A stretch of DNA of 64,000 nucleotides from a bacterium SCSIO 12643 (GCA_024398135.1 CP073750.1:186001-250000), one strand, 5' to 3'. Counted from the stretch's first letter, positions 44,555 through 53,956 are shown. The notes: generated by a model from the letters alone, not told the origin. Made by a program: numbers and translations.

Positions 44555-45001
44555 CTATAGACGCTTAGAAAAACAAATACTATTGTCCACTCCCACATAT
44601 GGAGGGTAATTATCAATCACATGATAGCCTTTAGATTGATATAAACCAATAGCACTTTCCATAGTCTTCCCCGTTTCTAAGACAATATCCGTATAACCTA
44701 AATCTTTCGCCCAGATTTCCAGTTCTTGCAAAACCTTTGATGCGATCCCCTGCCCTCTATTTTCTGGTAAAGTATACATCCTTTTGACTTCTACGGTTTG
44801 ATCTTTAAACAACTTGAACGCACCGCATCCAATTGGTTTCTCTGAACTATAAATAACCACGACATTTTTGATTAGATCTATTTTATTATATTGATCATAA
44901 AAAGAATGCGCATCACCGTCAATTACCTCTAATTCGGAATCTAAATGTCTCACTAAACTCTTAAACCCTTTATTTTCAGAATCGGTTCGAAGTATTTTCA
45001 T
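44555..45001 (-). CDS. GNAT-family N-acetyltransferase
   Basis: The 148-residue acyl transferase has the motif A pattern VEVKRMYTLPENRGQGIASKVLQELEIWA with acetyl-CoA loop RGQGIA. The closing GLYQSKGYHVIDNYPPYVG is typical of GNAT proteins. I set the start at ATG 44999-45001; the frame extends to ATG 45022, but that overlaps the end of the upstream gene. Substrate is unknown. Confidence 0.88.
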   Translation of the reverse strand: MKILRTDSENKGFKSLVRHLDSELEVIDGDAHSFYDQYNKIDLIKNVVVIYSSEKPIGCGAFKLFKDQTVEVKRMYTLPENRGQGIASKVLQELEIWAKDLGYTDIVLETGKTMESAIGLYQSKGYHVIDNYPPYVGVDNSICFSKRL

Positions 45002-45009
45002 ATTTTCAA

Positions 45010-45609
45010 TTAATCCACCCATTCTATCTTAAATTCATGACGCATCAACTCTTCCCCTCTAAAGTCTTCTCCTATCTTTTTAAACTTAATAAATGTTAAA
45101 TACATAGGCGTATCCAACTGTTTAAAATCCACTTCTTCATGTACATTGACATCGTAAATAACATCCACCTGACGTGTACAGATGTATCGTTTATTCACCC
45201 ATTCATAATCACTAAATCGGTGGTTTAAACGAGATTCAATAAACCAAAAACATGGTTTTGTATTCGACACCAATAACTCTTTATTCGGATTCTTCCACAC
45301 TTCATATATTGCTGCTTCAGAAAAACCATTCAAATCTTTAAAAGGAACATTTTTCAATGCATTTTTATAGGTGTTTTTTGAAAAGGATGCATTGACAAAA
45401 ACACCTTCTTTATCGGGCATATCCACTATGATTTGAAAAGGTTTTCGCTTTACCTGAACCACATGATATTTAATGGGAAGCTGTTGACCATCCTGAACGA
45501 TATATGCTTTAAAATGATGCGCAGGAAATTTGGGTGGGGTCGCTCCTAACGTAAACAACCAAACAAGCACCAAAATGAACCTGAAAGTATTTGTGTGAAA
45601 TAGCTTCAT
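45010..45609 (-). CDS. Secreted protein of unknown function
   Basis: The 199-residue product has a signal peptide (MKLFHTNTFRFILVLVWLFT, cut near LGA). The mature part is beta-rich with two cysteines (CFWFIE and ICTRQ) and ends in KIEWVD. I recognise no family. I chose ATG 45607-45609 since the upstream ATG 45636 adds a tail that weakens the signal peptide and leaves only a 2-base gap to the nhaA stop codon. It is probably co-transcribed with nhaA. Confidence 0.65.
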   Translation of the reverse strand: MKLFHTNTFRFILVLVWLFTLGATPPKFPAHHFKAYIVQDGQQLPIKYHVVQVKRKPFQIIVDMPDKEGVFVNASFSKNTYKNALKNVPFKDLNGFSEAAIYEVWKNPNKELLVSNTKPCFWFIESRLNHRFSDYEWVNKRYICTRQVDVIYDVNVHEEVDFKQLDTPMYLTFIKFKKIGEDFRGEELMRHEFKIEWVD

Positions 45610-45638
45610 AATATCCCTAAATATTAAAGCTGGCAAAA

Positions 45639-46970
45639 CTATTCAGAATCTCTTTTATTGTAATAAAACTTTAAAATTAATAATCCTAAAATTGCCGCCA
45701 CCAAAGAGGCCGCCATTACACCTACCTTGGCATGTTCTATAATTGATTTATCATCGAACGCTAAATCCGTGATAAAGATAGACATTGTAAACCCTATTCC
45801 CGCAAGCATTGCCGCACCGTATATTTCCATCCACGCCACATTATCAGGCAAAGTAGAGAGTTTTAACTTTACCATAAGCTTGGAAAACAATGAGATTCCC
45901 AGAAATTTCCCAAGTACCAAACCAAACATCACACCAAGTGCAACAGGATGTAACATCATATCTATAATAGAGCCCGAAATCTCTATACCTGCATTACTCA
46001 ATGCAAATAGTGGTAAAACGAAATAGGCTACAAACGGGTGAATTGCATGTTCTAGTTTTTGTAATGGTGTTTGTACTTGCTCCATGGCCTTTTCCATTCC
46101 CGAAATAGCATGTGCCTGTTCAGTAGACAATAACTTACCCGATTTCATATTTTTTGTAAATACATCGGCATACTTTCTCCCCTTTTCTAAAAACTCTTGT
46201 TCAGATATTTTAGCTCTGGCAGGAATTGTAATCGCTATCAGCACCCCAGCAAAAGTGGCATGTATTCCAGAGTAAATAAACGCAATCCATACACCAAAAA
46301 GGCCCACAATTCCATAAAAGGTTCCACTTCTAATTCCAACCTTATTCGCAACGATTAAAACCACAATAAATGCCAATGCTACCCATAACTGATTAAAATC
46401 TATACTAGCCGGATCGGTATAAAACAAAGCAATCACCATAATCGCTCCTAGATCATCTGCAATTGCCAAAGCAGTTAAAAATATCTTTAGATTTATACTT
46501 ACGCGATTCCCCAGAAGAGATAAAACTCCCAGAGTGAAACCAATATCTGTCGCCATGGGAATCCCCCAACCATTTGCGGTATCCGGATTATCATAATTAA
46601 AAAATGTATAAATCACCGCAGGCACAATCATTCCTCCTACTGCAGCCATAATTGGCATTGAAGCTTTTTTCAGAGAACTTAACTCCCCTTCCATCACTTC
46701 ACGCTTGATTTCTAAACCAACCGTAAAGAAAAATATCGCCATCAATCCATCGTTAATCCAGTGATTCAAAGAAGCATCTAAATCAAACCAGTTCTCAAAT
46801 TCAAACTCCATATGAATCTCATGCCATACATAATGATAAGAATGTGCCCAGGGTGAATTTGCCCAGATAATCGCAATGACTGCTGCGACAACCAGAATAA
46901 TTCCACTGATGGTTTCTTTGGAGATAAATTCACGTCCATGTTCGGTGACTAAATGAGGTGTCTTTTTCAT
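45639..46970 (-). CDS. nhaA: Na+/H+ antiporter NhaA
   Basis: The 443-residue inner-membrane antiporter exports sodium in exchange for protons, keeping cytoplasmic pH and sodium in balance. Twelve helices are visible. The adjacent aspartates that bind the ion lie in LTALAIADDLGAIMVIALFYT (about 165-185), and HWINDGLMAIFFFTVGLEIKREVMEGEL is the conserved helix 2 region. A soluble insertion at about 265-305 is typical of longer Bacteroidota forms. A marine or salty habitat would fit but is not shown by this alone. Confidence 0.95.
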   Translation of the reverse strand: MKKTPHLVTEHGREFISKETISGIILVVAAVIAIIWANSPWAHSYHYVWHEIHMEFEFENWFDLDASLNHWINDGLMAIFFFTVGLEIKREVMEGELSSLKKASMPIMAAVGGMIVPAVIYTFFNYDNPDTANGWGIPMATDIGFTLGVLSLLGNRVSINLKIFLTALAIADDLGAIMVIALFYTDPASIDFNQLWVALAFIVVLIVANKVGIRSGTFYGIVGLFGVWIAFIYSGIHATFAGVLIAITIPARAKISEQEFLEKGRKYADVFTKNMKSGKLLSTEQAHAISGMEKAMEQVQTPLQKLEHAIHPFVAYFVLPLFALSNAGIEISGSIIDMMLHPVALGVMFGLVLGKFLGISLFSKLMVKLKLSTLPDNVAWMEIYGAAMLAGIGFTMSIFITDLAFDDKSIIEHAKVGVMAASLVAAILGLLILKFYYNKRDSE

Positions 46971-47098
46971 ACGTATAGATTTATGGTACGCAAAATATAT
47001 TACAAATCTGACAGGTAATAAAGTAATCCAGGCTGAAATCCGAAATAATTCAATGCTTTAGACCTCATTTATGCTTTATAATACTACTTTAGCCCACT

Positions 47099-47566
47099 AT
47101 GAAAAGTGTCATGTTTGTATGTCTGGGAAACATCTGTAGATCCCCTATGGCTCACGGTATTTTTAGAGATAAAGCTCAAAAAAAAGGATTGAAGGTTCAT
47201 ATTGAATCTTCAGGTACATCCGGATTCCATGTTGGTGAACATGCGGACCCCAGGTCCATCAGCACCTTGCGTTCTAAGGGTATTGATATTCTGGACTTAA
47301 GATCTCGCAAGTTTGATTTTGTCGATTTCAAAGACTATGATTTTATTTTTACTATGGATCAACAAAATCAAAGTGATGTTTTGAGAATGGCAAAAGCTGC
47401 AAATAGTCAAAATACCCCTGAAATGATTATGAATTTGTCCCACCCGGGAGAAAACATATCGGTACCAGATCCATACTATGGCGGAACCACAGGGTTTGAA
47501 GATGTATACCAAATGCTAGACGAATCATTAGATGTATTGATCGAAAAAATTGAAAATCTTCAATAG
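47099..47566 (+). CDS. Low-molecular-weight protein-tyrosine phosphatase
   Basis: The 155-residue cytosolic enzyme has the P-loop VCLGNICRSP with C8 and R14, and the general acid aspartate in VPDPYYGG. It starts 7 bases after a near-consensus promoter core (TACTTTAG, 47085-47092). No tyrosine kinase is adjacent, so the substrate is unknown; polysaccharide control is a usual role of such enzymes. Confidence 0.93.
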   Translation: MKSVMFVCLGNICRSPMAHGIFRDKAQKKGLKVHIESSGTSGFHVGEHADPRSISTLRSKGIDILDLRSRKFDFVDFKDYDFIFTMDQQNQSDVLRMAKAANSQNTPEMIMNLSHPGENISVPDPYYGGTTGFEDVYQMLDESLDVLIEKIENLQ

Positions 47567-47636
47567 TTTTCACCATAAACAAACAGCTATTATTTAGACG
47601 TGATTTATCACTTTTGTAGCCATTAAAATTTATAAA

Positions 47637-48347
47637 ATGAATTCAGGTACATTGTTTTTAATTCCAACACCAATTAGTGATGCACCCATGCATTATGTGA
47701 TTCCGGAAGGTAACAAAGAGCAACTGGCACATATCACTCACTTTTTAGTTGAGAAAGAAAAACCTGCAAGAGCTTCATTAAAAAAATTAAATCTTAAAAA
47801 TAATATTCAAGATTTAAAGCTCTACAATATTGGAAAATACAGTGAGAGTAGTGATTATGAGTCATACTTTGCACCTATCTTCAATGGTGAAGATATGGGA
47901 TTACTTTCAGATGCTGGCTGTCCTGGAATCGCTGATCCTGGATCAGATCTGGTAAAACTTGCTCATCAGTTTAATATAAAGGTGGTGCCTTTGGTAGGTC
48001 CATCTTCTATTTTCCTGGCACTAATGGCTTCCGGTTTAAATGGACAAAATTTTGCTTTTCACGGTTATTTACCTGTTAAAGATAAAGAGCGTAATAAGAG
48101 ACTGAGGGAATTAGAACAGATTTCAACGAAAACCGGACAAACTCAAATATTCATCGAGACACCATATAGGAACGAACAGATGTTTGAAGCATTAAAAAAA
48201 ACGCTTCGTGCAGACACAAAATTGTGCATGGCACTGGATACCACGAATTCAAATGAATATATCAAAACATTGGATATTGCAGAGTGGAAATCATATCAGC
48301 ATCCATCTTTCCACAAAAGACCATGTGTCTTTTTATTTCAGGCTTAA
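47637..48347 (+). CDS. RsmI-like tetrapyrrole-methylase-fold methyltransferase
   Basis: The 236-residue SAM-dependent methylase has the family marks LFLIPTPISD, GLLSDAGCPGIADPGSDLVKLAH, VPLVGPSSIFLALMASGLNG and QIFIETPYRN. RsmI methylates cytidine 1402 of 16S rRNA. The N-terminal part differs from typical RsmI (TPISD where the usual form has TPIGN), so it may be a related family member that acts on another substrate. A palindrome GTGATTTATCAC lies just upstream at 47600-47611. Confidence 0.85.
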   Translation: MNSGTLFLIPTPISDAPMHYVIPEGNKEQLAHITHFLVEKEKPARASLKKLNLKNNIQDLKLYNIGKYSESSDYESYFAPIFNGEDMGLLSDAGCPGIADPGSDLVKLAHQFNIKVVPLVGPSSIFLALMASGLNGQNFAFHGYLPVKDKERNKRLRELEQISTKTGQTQIFIETPYRNEQMFEALKKTLRADTKLCMALDTTNSNEYIKTLDIAEWKSYQHPSFHKRPCVFLFQA

Positions 48348-48394
48348 CGGCCATATTATTTAAAAGCAAAAGAGTTAATTAGAAATTGGTAGGC

Positions 48395-48402
48395 TACATT
48401 TG
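48395..48402 (+). promoter_or_regulatory. Promoter core TACATTTG of dapD
   Basis: An exact TAnnTTTG core, 27 bases before the ATG at 48430. It covers an in-frame TTG at 48400 that is therefore not the start. Confidence 0.6.
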
Positions 48403-48429
48403 CCGACTAAATTAAAAGATCAAAATATC

Positions 48430-49236
48430 ATGAGAGAAATCATTGAGCAAGCCTGGGAAAATAGAGACATGTTAAATGATCAAAAAGTGCAGGATACCAT
48501 CCGTGAAGTAATCGAACAGATTGATTCAGGTAAACTGCGCGTGGCGGAGCCAACCGAAGATGGATGGCAAGTGAATGAATGGGTAAAGAAAGCTGTGGTT
48601 ATGTACTTCCCTATTCAGAAAATGGAAACTATTGAAGTAGGTCCATTTGAATTCCATGATAAAATGAAATTAAAAACCGGTTACGAGCAAAAGGGAGTTC
48701 GTGTGGTTCCTCATGCTGTAGCAAGATACGGTTCTTACATTTCCAGTAATGTCATCATGATGCCTTCTTATGTAAACATTGGTGCTTATGTTGATGAAGG
48801 AACCATGGTCGATACATGGGCTACTGTAGGTTCTTGTGCACAAATTGGTAAGAATGTGCATTTATCCGGTGGTGTTGGAATTGGTGGAGTTTTAGAACCA
48901 CTTCAAGCAGCACCTGTTATTATTGAAGACAATTGCTTTATTGGTTCACGTTGTATTGTTGTTGAGGGTGTTCGTGTTGAAACCGAAGCTGTTTTAGGAG
49001 CAAACGTGGTTTTGACCATGTCTACAAAAATCATAGACGTTTCTGGTGATGAACCTGTAGAATACAGAGGCATTGTTCCTGCGAGATCAGTTGTAATTCC
49101 CGGAACCATTGAAAAAGAGTTTCCGGCAGGAAAATATAATGTACCCGTAGCATTGATTATCGGTAAGCGTAAGCCAAGTACAGATAAAAAGACTTCACTT
49201 AATGATGCTTTACGTAACTTTAATGTTGCCGTTTAA
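48430..49236 (+). CDS. dapD: 2,3,4,5-tetrahydropyridine-2,6-dicarboxylate N-succinyltransferase
   Basis: The 268-residue enzyme catalyses a step of lysine and diaminopimelate biosynthesis by the succinylase route. The left-handed beta-helix of hexapeptide repeats spans about 95-220 (VNIGAYVDEGTMVDTWATVGSCAQIGKNVHLSGGVGIGGVLEPLQAAPVIIEDN). I chose ATG 48430, giving MREIIEQAW as in other DapD proteins. The glycosyltransferase gene starts on the last base of its stop codon (TAATG). Confidence 0.95.
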   Translation: MREIIEQAWENRDMLNDQKVQDTIREVIEQIDSGKLRVAEPTEDGWQVNEWVKKAVVMYFPIQKMETIEVGPFEFHDKMKLKTGYEQKGVRVVPHAVARYGSYISSNVIMMPSYVNIGAYVDEGTMVDTWATVGSCAQIGKNVHLSGGVGIGGVLEPLQAAPVIIEDNCFIGSRCIVVEGVRVETEAVLGANVVLTMSTKIIDVSGDEPVEYRGIVPARSVVIPGTIEKEFPAGKYNVPVALIIGKRKPSTDKKTSLNDALRNFNVAV

Positions 49237-50234
49237 TGACCATCGTCCCAAATAAAATATTGATTATTCAAACCGCCTTTATTGGTGATGTAATTTTGGC
49301 CACCGCACTTATCGAAAAGATTCGTGCGCATTTGCCAAAAGCTCAAATTGACTATTTAGTACGTAAAGGCAATGAAGCTTTAGTACAAAATCATCCGCAT
49401 ATTAATGAGGTCATTATTTGGGATAAAAAAAGTGGAAAGTATAAGAATTTATATCGCTTACTCAAGCAAATTCGAAACTCCGAATATGATGCGATTGTAA
49501 ATACACAAAGGTTTGGTGCAACTGGAATGTTAACCGCATTATCCAAAGCCAAAATACGTTCCGGTTTTTCCAAAAATCCTTTTTCTATTGGATTTACGCA
49601 TTCGGCCCCACATGAGATTGGAGATGGCACGCATGAAGTAGAGCGAAATCAAAAACTAATTTCATTTTTCACTGATGATATTGCTGCAAAACCCCGACTG
49701 TATCCTTCAAAGGAAGATTTTGATACAGTATCTCAATATCAGAGTCTACCTTATATTACGATCTCTCCTACTTCCGTATGGTTTACCAAGCAATATCCAG
49801 CTTACAAATGGGTAGAATTGATTGATCAAATTCCTGAAAATCTTAATGTATTTCTTTTAGGTGGGCCGGATGATAAAGAGGTCATTGATCAGCTTATAGC
49901 CAAATGCCAATTAAATATTCCGGAAAATCTAGCAGGACAATTATCATTTCTACAATCTGCGGCTTTGATGAAAAGTGCCAGAATGAATTATGTCAACGAT
50001 TCCGGACCACTTCACCTCTGCTCTGCAATGAACGCACCGGTAACATCAGTTTTTTGTTCAACTATACCAGATTTCGGCTTTACACCGTTATCAGATAATA
50101 AACATGTTATAGAAACAGCATCAAAATTAGATTGTAGACCTTGTGGACTTCATGGACATAAAAGCTGTCCAGAGAACCATTTCGAATGCGCAAATACAGT
50201 GGAAACAAGACAATTGTTATCAACATTAGAATAA
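49236..50234 (+). CDS. Glycosyltransferase family 9, heptosyltransferase-like
   Basis: The 332-residue cytosolic enzyme transfers a sugar from a nucleotide donor, probably to the lipopolysaccharide core. Marks are IQTAFIGDVILATALIEKIR at the N-terminus, LLGGPDDKEVI, NDSGPLHLCSAMNAPVTSVFCST and the cysteine-rich end LDCRPCGLHGHKSCPENHFEC. The start overlaps the dapD stop by one base, so translation is coupled. Donor sugar is not known. Confidence 0.92.
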   Translation: MTIVPNKILIIQTAFIGDVILATALIEKIRAHLPKAQIDYLVRKGNEALVQNHPHINEVIIWDKKSGKYKNLYRLLKQIRNSEYDAIVNTQRFGATGMLTALSKAKIRSGFSKNPFSIGFTHSAPHEIGDGTHEVERNQKLISFFTDDIAAKPRLYPSKEDFDTVSQYQSLPYITISPTSVWFTKQYPAYKWVELIDQIPENLNVFLLGGPDDKEVIDQLIAKCQLNIPENLAGQLSFLQSAALMKSARMNYVNDSGPLHLCSAMNAPVTSVFCSTIPDFGFTPLSDNKHVIETASKLDCRPCGLHGHKSCPENHFECANTVETRQLLSTLE

Positions 50235-50311
50235 TCATTTAGGAATGATTAAAATATCATTAAAATTGGAACAAAACCCAGTAAAAAGTGTGTTTTTCCA
50301 ATAATTCAAAA

Positions 50312-50319
50312 TAATTTTG
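50312..50319 (+). promoter_or_regulatory. Promoter core TAATTTTG with downstream GGAG
   Basis: An exact TAnnTTTG core, 21 bases before the ATG at 50341. The short leader contains AGGAG at 50320-50324, one of few Shine-Dalgarno-like sequences here, though about 16 bases from the ATG. Confidence 0.55.
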
Positions 50320-50340
50320 AGGAGATAAAAAATAAAGAGA

Positions 50341-51750
50341 ATGGACACCGCACGAAAACTAACAGTTAACGAAAAAGCATTAGCTGTAAACCTTGACCCT
50401 CATGTCTATGGATCATTTTCAGAAATTGGTGCAGGTCAGGAAGTTGCTGCCAATTTTTTTCAAGCCGGAGGGGCCTCCGGTACAATTGCTTTGACGCAAT
50501 CGGCTTATGATAAAAAGATCTCTAATGCCATTTATGGAGAAGGTAAGCGATTTGTAAGTAAGCAACGTTTGGTGAGAATGATGGAGCATGATTATGCAAA
50601 TATCACAGACAAATTGAGCGATCGTAAAGACGACACATGTTTTTTCGCATTTGCTGATACAATAGAGACTTTAAATTTCCATAAAACCAATCAGGGACAC
50701 GGTTGGATGGGTATTACCTTTCAAAGAAAAGCCAATACCGCACCAAACCAAATTGTCATGCACGTCATCTTACATGATAATGATCCTTTGTTACAACAAA
50801 AGGCCGTTGGACGTCTGGGAGTAAATTTGGTTCATGGCGTATACAATAAAACACATTCCATTAAGGAGTTTTTAACCTCTCTAATGGATGGATTAAGTCG
50901 TTCTCGTGTAGAGATTGACATGTTCAATATCATTGGACCAGACTTCGAAAATGTAGACAACAGATTAATTAGTTTGAAACTGGTGAAATTGGGGTTAACC
51001 CCTGTAGCCATGTTTGGACCTGACGGGAATAACGTTCAGGCATCCGAGATTTTATATAAAAAGAACCTTTTGGTTTTACGTGGTCGTTTCCGTCCTCCTA
51101 CCCTTGTAAACGTTGATATGTTATTAGCTGGATACCGACAGTTTGTAAAAGAAGAAGATGTAGTCAAAAAGGATCTTATTGTACTATCTGAGCTTTCATT
51201 GAATAATCTTTTAATGGGGGATGATCAAAAGAAAGAACGTGATTACATGGATCGTGTGGACATTTTATGTTCATTGGGACAAACTGTAATTATTACCAAC
51301 TATCAGCACTATTATAAATTGACCAATTATCTATCTGATGTAAACAGAGGGCGTAAGATTGGCGTTTTGATGGGGGTGAATAATCTCGAGGCTATTTTCA
51401 ATCCAACATATTATAAGAATCTAAAAGGTGGAATCCTGGAATCTTTTGGTCGCTTATTTGGCCGAAATATCAAACTATTAATCTACCCGGCTACGGATGC
51501 TGAGGATGGTAGTTTACATACATGTGAAAATGTACAGATTGATAAAACTTTGATGCACTTATTCATGTATTTGATTGAGAATAATCAAATTGAAGATATT
51601 AAGAATTGTAACCGTGATTTACTGACTATTTTCTCAGACGATGTGCTGGAAATGATTGGAAGTAATAAAGCTGGTTGGGAAAAAATGGTACCAAACAAAG
51701 TCGCCCGGACCATTAAGTCCAACGGAATGTTTGGATATTCAAGTAACTAA
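50341..51750 (+). CDS. Conserved cytosolic protein of unknown function, about 470 residues
   Basis: The 469-residue protein has no signal peptide or membrane helix. It contains strongly patterned stretches: HVYGSFSEIGAGQEVAANFF near the start, GHGWMGITFQRK (about 121-132), GRLGVNLVHGVY, IDMFNIIGPDFENVDNRLISLKLV, LVLRGRFRPPTLVNVDML, GRKIGVLMGVNNLEAIF and GGILESFGRLFGRN. I recall that homologs are widespread in Bacteroidota and sometimes carry a nicotinate-nucleotide adenylyltransferase label, but I see no such nucleotidyltransferase motif. Its high conservation pattern suggests an enzyme; function is open. It is monocistronic. Confidence 0.8.
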   Translation: MDTARKLTVNEKALAVNLDPHVYGSFSEIGAGQEVAANFFQAGGASGTIALTQSAYDKKISNAIYGEGKRFVSKQRLVRMMEHDYANITDKLSDRKDDTCFFAFADTIETLNFHKTNQGHGWMGITFQRKANTAPNQIVMHVILHDNDPLLQQKAVGRLGVNLVHGVYNKTHSIKEFLTSLMDGLSRSRVEIDMFNIIGPDFENVDNRLISLKLVKLGLTPVAMFGPDGNNVQASEILYKKNLLVLRGRFRPPTLVNVDMLLAGYRQFVKEEDVVKKDLIVLSELSLNNLLMGDDQKKERDYMDRVDILCSLGQTVIITNYQHYYKLTNYLSDVNRGRKIGVLMGVNNLEAIFNPTYYKNLKGGILESFGRLFGRNIKLLIYPATDAEDGSLHTCENVQIDKTLMHLFMYLIENNQIEDIKNCNRDLLTIFSDDVLEMIGSNKAGWEKMVPNKVARTIKSNGMFGYSSN

Positions 51751-51754
51751 ATAC

Positions 51755-51786
51755 AAAAAGCGCTGTTGAAATCAACAGCGCTTTTT
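51755..51786. terminator. Bidirectional terminator between the conserved gene and the LytTR regulator
   Basis: AAAAAGCGCTGTTGA and TCAACAGCGCTTTTT make a long perfect stem with a short AA centre, between converging stops at 51750 and 51789. Confidence 0.93.
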
Positions 51787-51788
51787 CT

Positions 51789-52547
51789 TTAATAATTCAT
51801 CCAGGAAAGAAAGTCATTCACCCTACTCCTTGTAACCAACACTTCTGATTCATATTCAGGTTGAATCACTAACTTTAGTCTACTATTGAAATATTTGTGA
51901 ATCCCCTTTATACACGTATTATTGAGTAGTAAATGTCTATTTACTCTAAAAAACTGTTTTGGGTCAAGTTGATTCGTAACTTGCTCTAAAGAAAAATCTA
52001 CGATGAGTTTTTTACCATCCTTTTTTACCAGATACACCGTATTCCCCTCAGCATAAAAGAATCCTATATCGTGGGTATGTACCCGTTTATATTGATCTCC
52101 AACTTTAATTAAAAAATTGGATTTATATGATTTTTCAATTTTACGTGCAATCAGATTATTCAATACATCATCAGTGAGGTTATTTCTTTTACTCCACAAT
52201 GATTCGTACTTATTTAAAGCTGACTTTAGATCATTTTCATCAATCGGCTTTAACAAATAATCAATACTATTAAGTTTAAATGCCTTTAAAGCAAATTCAT
52301 CATATGCAGTGGTAAAAATGATCGGAGTTTGAATATTGACCTGCTTAAATAATTCAAAACTGGTTCCATCAATTAATTGAATATCAGAAATAATTAAATC
52401 AATTTCCACATCCCGGGTAAACCATTCTTTACCTTGTTGGACACTTCTAACCTGATCAACAATCTCTACATCCTGACGAATATTCGCTAATGTTCGCTTC
52501 AACTCATTCGCTAACAAATTTTCGTCTTCAATAATTAATACTCGCAT
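51789..52547 (-). CDS. LytTR-family response regulator (orphan)
   Basis: The 252-residue regulator has a receiver domain (D8 and E9 acidic pocket, phospho-acceptor D55 in LIISDIQLID, YLLKPID) and a C-terminal LytTR domain (RVHTHDIGFFYAEGNTVYLV, FRVNRHLLLN, VTRSRVNDFLSWM). No histidine kinase is adjacent, so its partner is elsewhere. It is distinct from the regulator at 32949-33659. A promoter core lies at 52566-52573. Confidence 0.93.
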   Translation of the reverse strand: MRVLIIEDENLLANELKRTLANIRQDVEIVDQVRSVQQGKEWFTRDVEIDLIISDIQLIDGTSFELFKQVNIQTPIIFTTAYDEFALKAFKLNSIDYLLKPIDENDLKSALNKYESLWSKRNNLTDDVLNNLIARKIEKSYKSNFLIKVGDQYKRVHTHDIGFFYAEGNTVYLVKKDGKKLIVDFSLEQVTNQLDPKQFFRVNRHLLLNNTCIKGIHKYFNSRLKLVIQPEYESEVLVTRSRVNDFLSWMNY

Positions 52548-52565
52548 ACACTCTAAGATTCATTT

Positions 52566-52573
52566 CAAAACTA
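52566..52573 (-). promoter_or_regulatory. Promoter core TAGTTTTG of the orphan regulator
   Basis: An exact TAnnTTTG core on the minus strand, 18 bases before the ATG at 52547. Confidence 0.6.
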
Positions 52574-52790
52574 CATTAATAGACACCTTGAAATTGTTAA
52601 AACATTGCATCATCAAGTCGGATTTATTTTATTGGTTAACTAGATTTATAATCGGGAAAAAAATAAGGACGAACGATTATTTTACCACACTAAGCATACT
52701 ATTCTTAAAATGTGAAATGCACATAGAGCTATGTCAAATGCAAAAGGATTAACATTAATTACATTTGAATGGAATTTTTAGACTTACGAA

Positions 52791-53492
52791 CTAGTCACAT
52801 TGAGTGATTTCAGGGTCTACTCTGTCAATATGAGGACTTAAATAATGAATCCCCAAATTCATCCCTCTTAATATGAATAACACCCCAATGATAAAAACCA
52901 TATACGGAATGGCTTTCTGAAGTTTATTTCTAAACTGCACGGTTACGAAACTTCCTAAAACCGTTGCCGTATACATCATGGGGATGGTTCCTAACCCAAA
53001 AAACATCATAAAGGACATCCCTCCTAACATATCTCCCTCAGCAATCGCACCGGCCAATGCTATGTAAACCATGGCACATGGAAGTAAACCGTTCAATACA
53101 CCAATAAAAAATAAAGATTCAACAGACGACTTTTTAAACAACCGTCCAAATACCGATTTCAACTTCCCTATATACTTAAAGGTTAAGGCATCAATATTTG
53201 CCATAGCTGAAATCTTAGGTAATACCACAGATAGAATCATGAATATACCCGCAAAAATAGATAGTGATCGTTGCACACCGGCCATTATTAAACTCTTACC
53301 GATGAGTCCAAAGGCCAATCCTAACATACCGTAGGTAACCAATCTGCCCAAATTATAAGCAAATGCTCCAAAAAGTTGGCTCGCCAGTGAATTTCGATTC
53401 AATGGGAGGGCAAATGCTATAGGGCCGCACATTCCCAAACAATGGAAACTACTGACCAACCCAATCGTTATTGCTGCCCACCACTGAATCAT
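52791..53492 (-). CDS. SafE/TauE-type membrane protein of the cbb3 oxidase locus
   Basis: The 233-residue inner-membrane protein has six helices. The motif LVSSFHCLGMCGPIAFALPL (about 14-33), with conserved His and two Cys, and NGLLPCAMVYIALAGA (about 135-150) are typical of sulfite-exporter-like proteins found behind ccoGH in Bacteroidota. In this context copper handling for oxidase assembly is a more likely role than sulfite export; that is inference. It is the last gene of the operon. Confidence 0.85.
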   Translation of the reverse strand: MIQWWAAITIGLVSSFHCLGMCGPIAFALPLNRNSLASQLFGAFAYNLGRLVTYGMLGLAFGLIGKSLIMAGVQRSLSIFAGIFMILSVVLPKISAMANIDALTFKYIGKLKSVFGRLFKKSSVESLFFIGVLNGLLPCAMVYIALAGAIAEGDMLGGMSFMMFFGLGTIPMMYTATVLGSFVTVQFRNKLQKAIPYMVFIIGVLFILRGMNLGIHYLSPHIDRVDPEITQCD

Positions 53493-53503
53493 CTATATCT
53501 TAT

Positions 53504-53953
53504 TTAATGAATAAAAATGTTCTTCTCCAAATAACATTCTTTACCATCAATATTCCACTTAACCTGGATCTGATATTTCCCTCTTTCAAAATTATTTGCT
53601 GAAATCATTTGTTGTCCGGAATCATCCAAATCCAGTGGAATCGTTAAATCTAATTTTGAATTGGAAGGTCTGTAAAAATGTACTTCTCCTTCTGCATCTG
53701 TAGACTCAAAATCACCATTTAAATCTAATTGCCAATTGGCTTCAACTTTAGTCCAATTTAATTGGGTATTCAACTCCAATGCATTTTTCACCTGATCAAT
53801 TTGATCTTGAAACTGCATTTCCTTCGCATAATAATCTTCGGTAACTAACTCGGTATTCTTATCATCTGCCATACTTCTAATTAGTACAGAAGTGAATACT
53901 ACGACAATGGTTACTGGTATTGCTATGGCTGCATGCCCCCAGGTAAATCTCAT
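53504..53953 (-). CDS. ccoH: FixH/CcoH, cbb3 oxidase assembly protein
   Basis: The 149-residue product has one N-terminal membrane helix (about 8-26) followed by a periplasmic domain with DKNTELVTEDYYAKEMQFQDQID, the FixH hallmark, and an Ig-like part (VHFYRPSNSKLDLTIPLDLDDSGQ). It is needed in other species for maturation of the cbb3 complex. It lies 3 bases after ccoG and 11 before the SafE-type gene. Confidence 0.9.
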   Translation of the reverse strand: MRFTWGHAAIAIPVTIVVVFTSVLIRSMADDKNTELVTEDYYAKEMQFQDQIDQVKNALELNTQLNWTKVEANWQLDLNGDFESTDAEGEVHFYRPSNSKLDLTIPLDLDDSGQQMISANNFERGKYQIQVKWNIDGKECYLEKNIFIH

Positions 53954-53956
53954 ATA

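Noticed and set aside
47600-47611. Palindrome GTGATTTATCAC near the RsmI-like gene
   Set aside because: Twelve AT-rich bases with a 2-base centre can arise by chance; mentioned with the gene but not called as an operator.
52710-52724. ATGTG-AAATG-CACAT inverted repeat in the gap behind the cbb3 operon
   Set aside because: Only 5-bp arms, and spacing differs from the Crp/Fnr consensus; no promoter core at a sensible distance.
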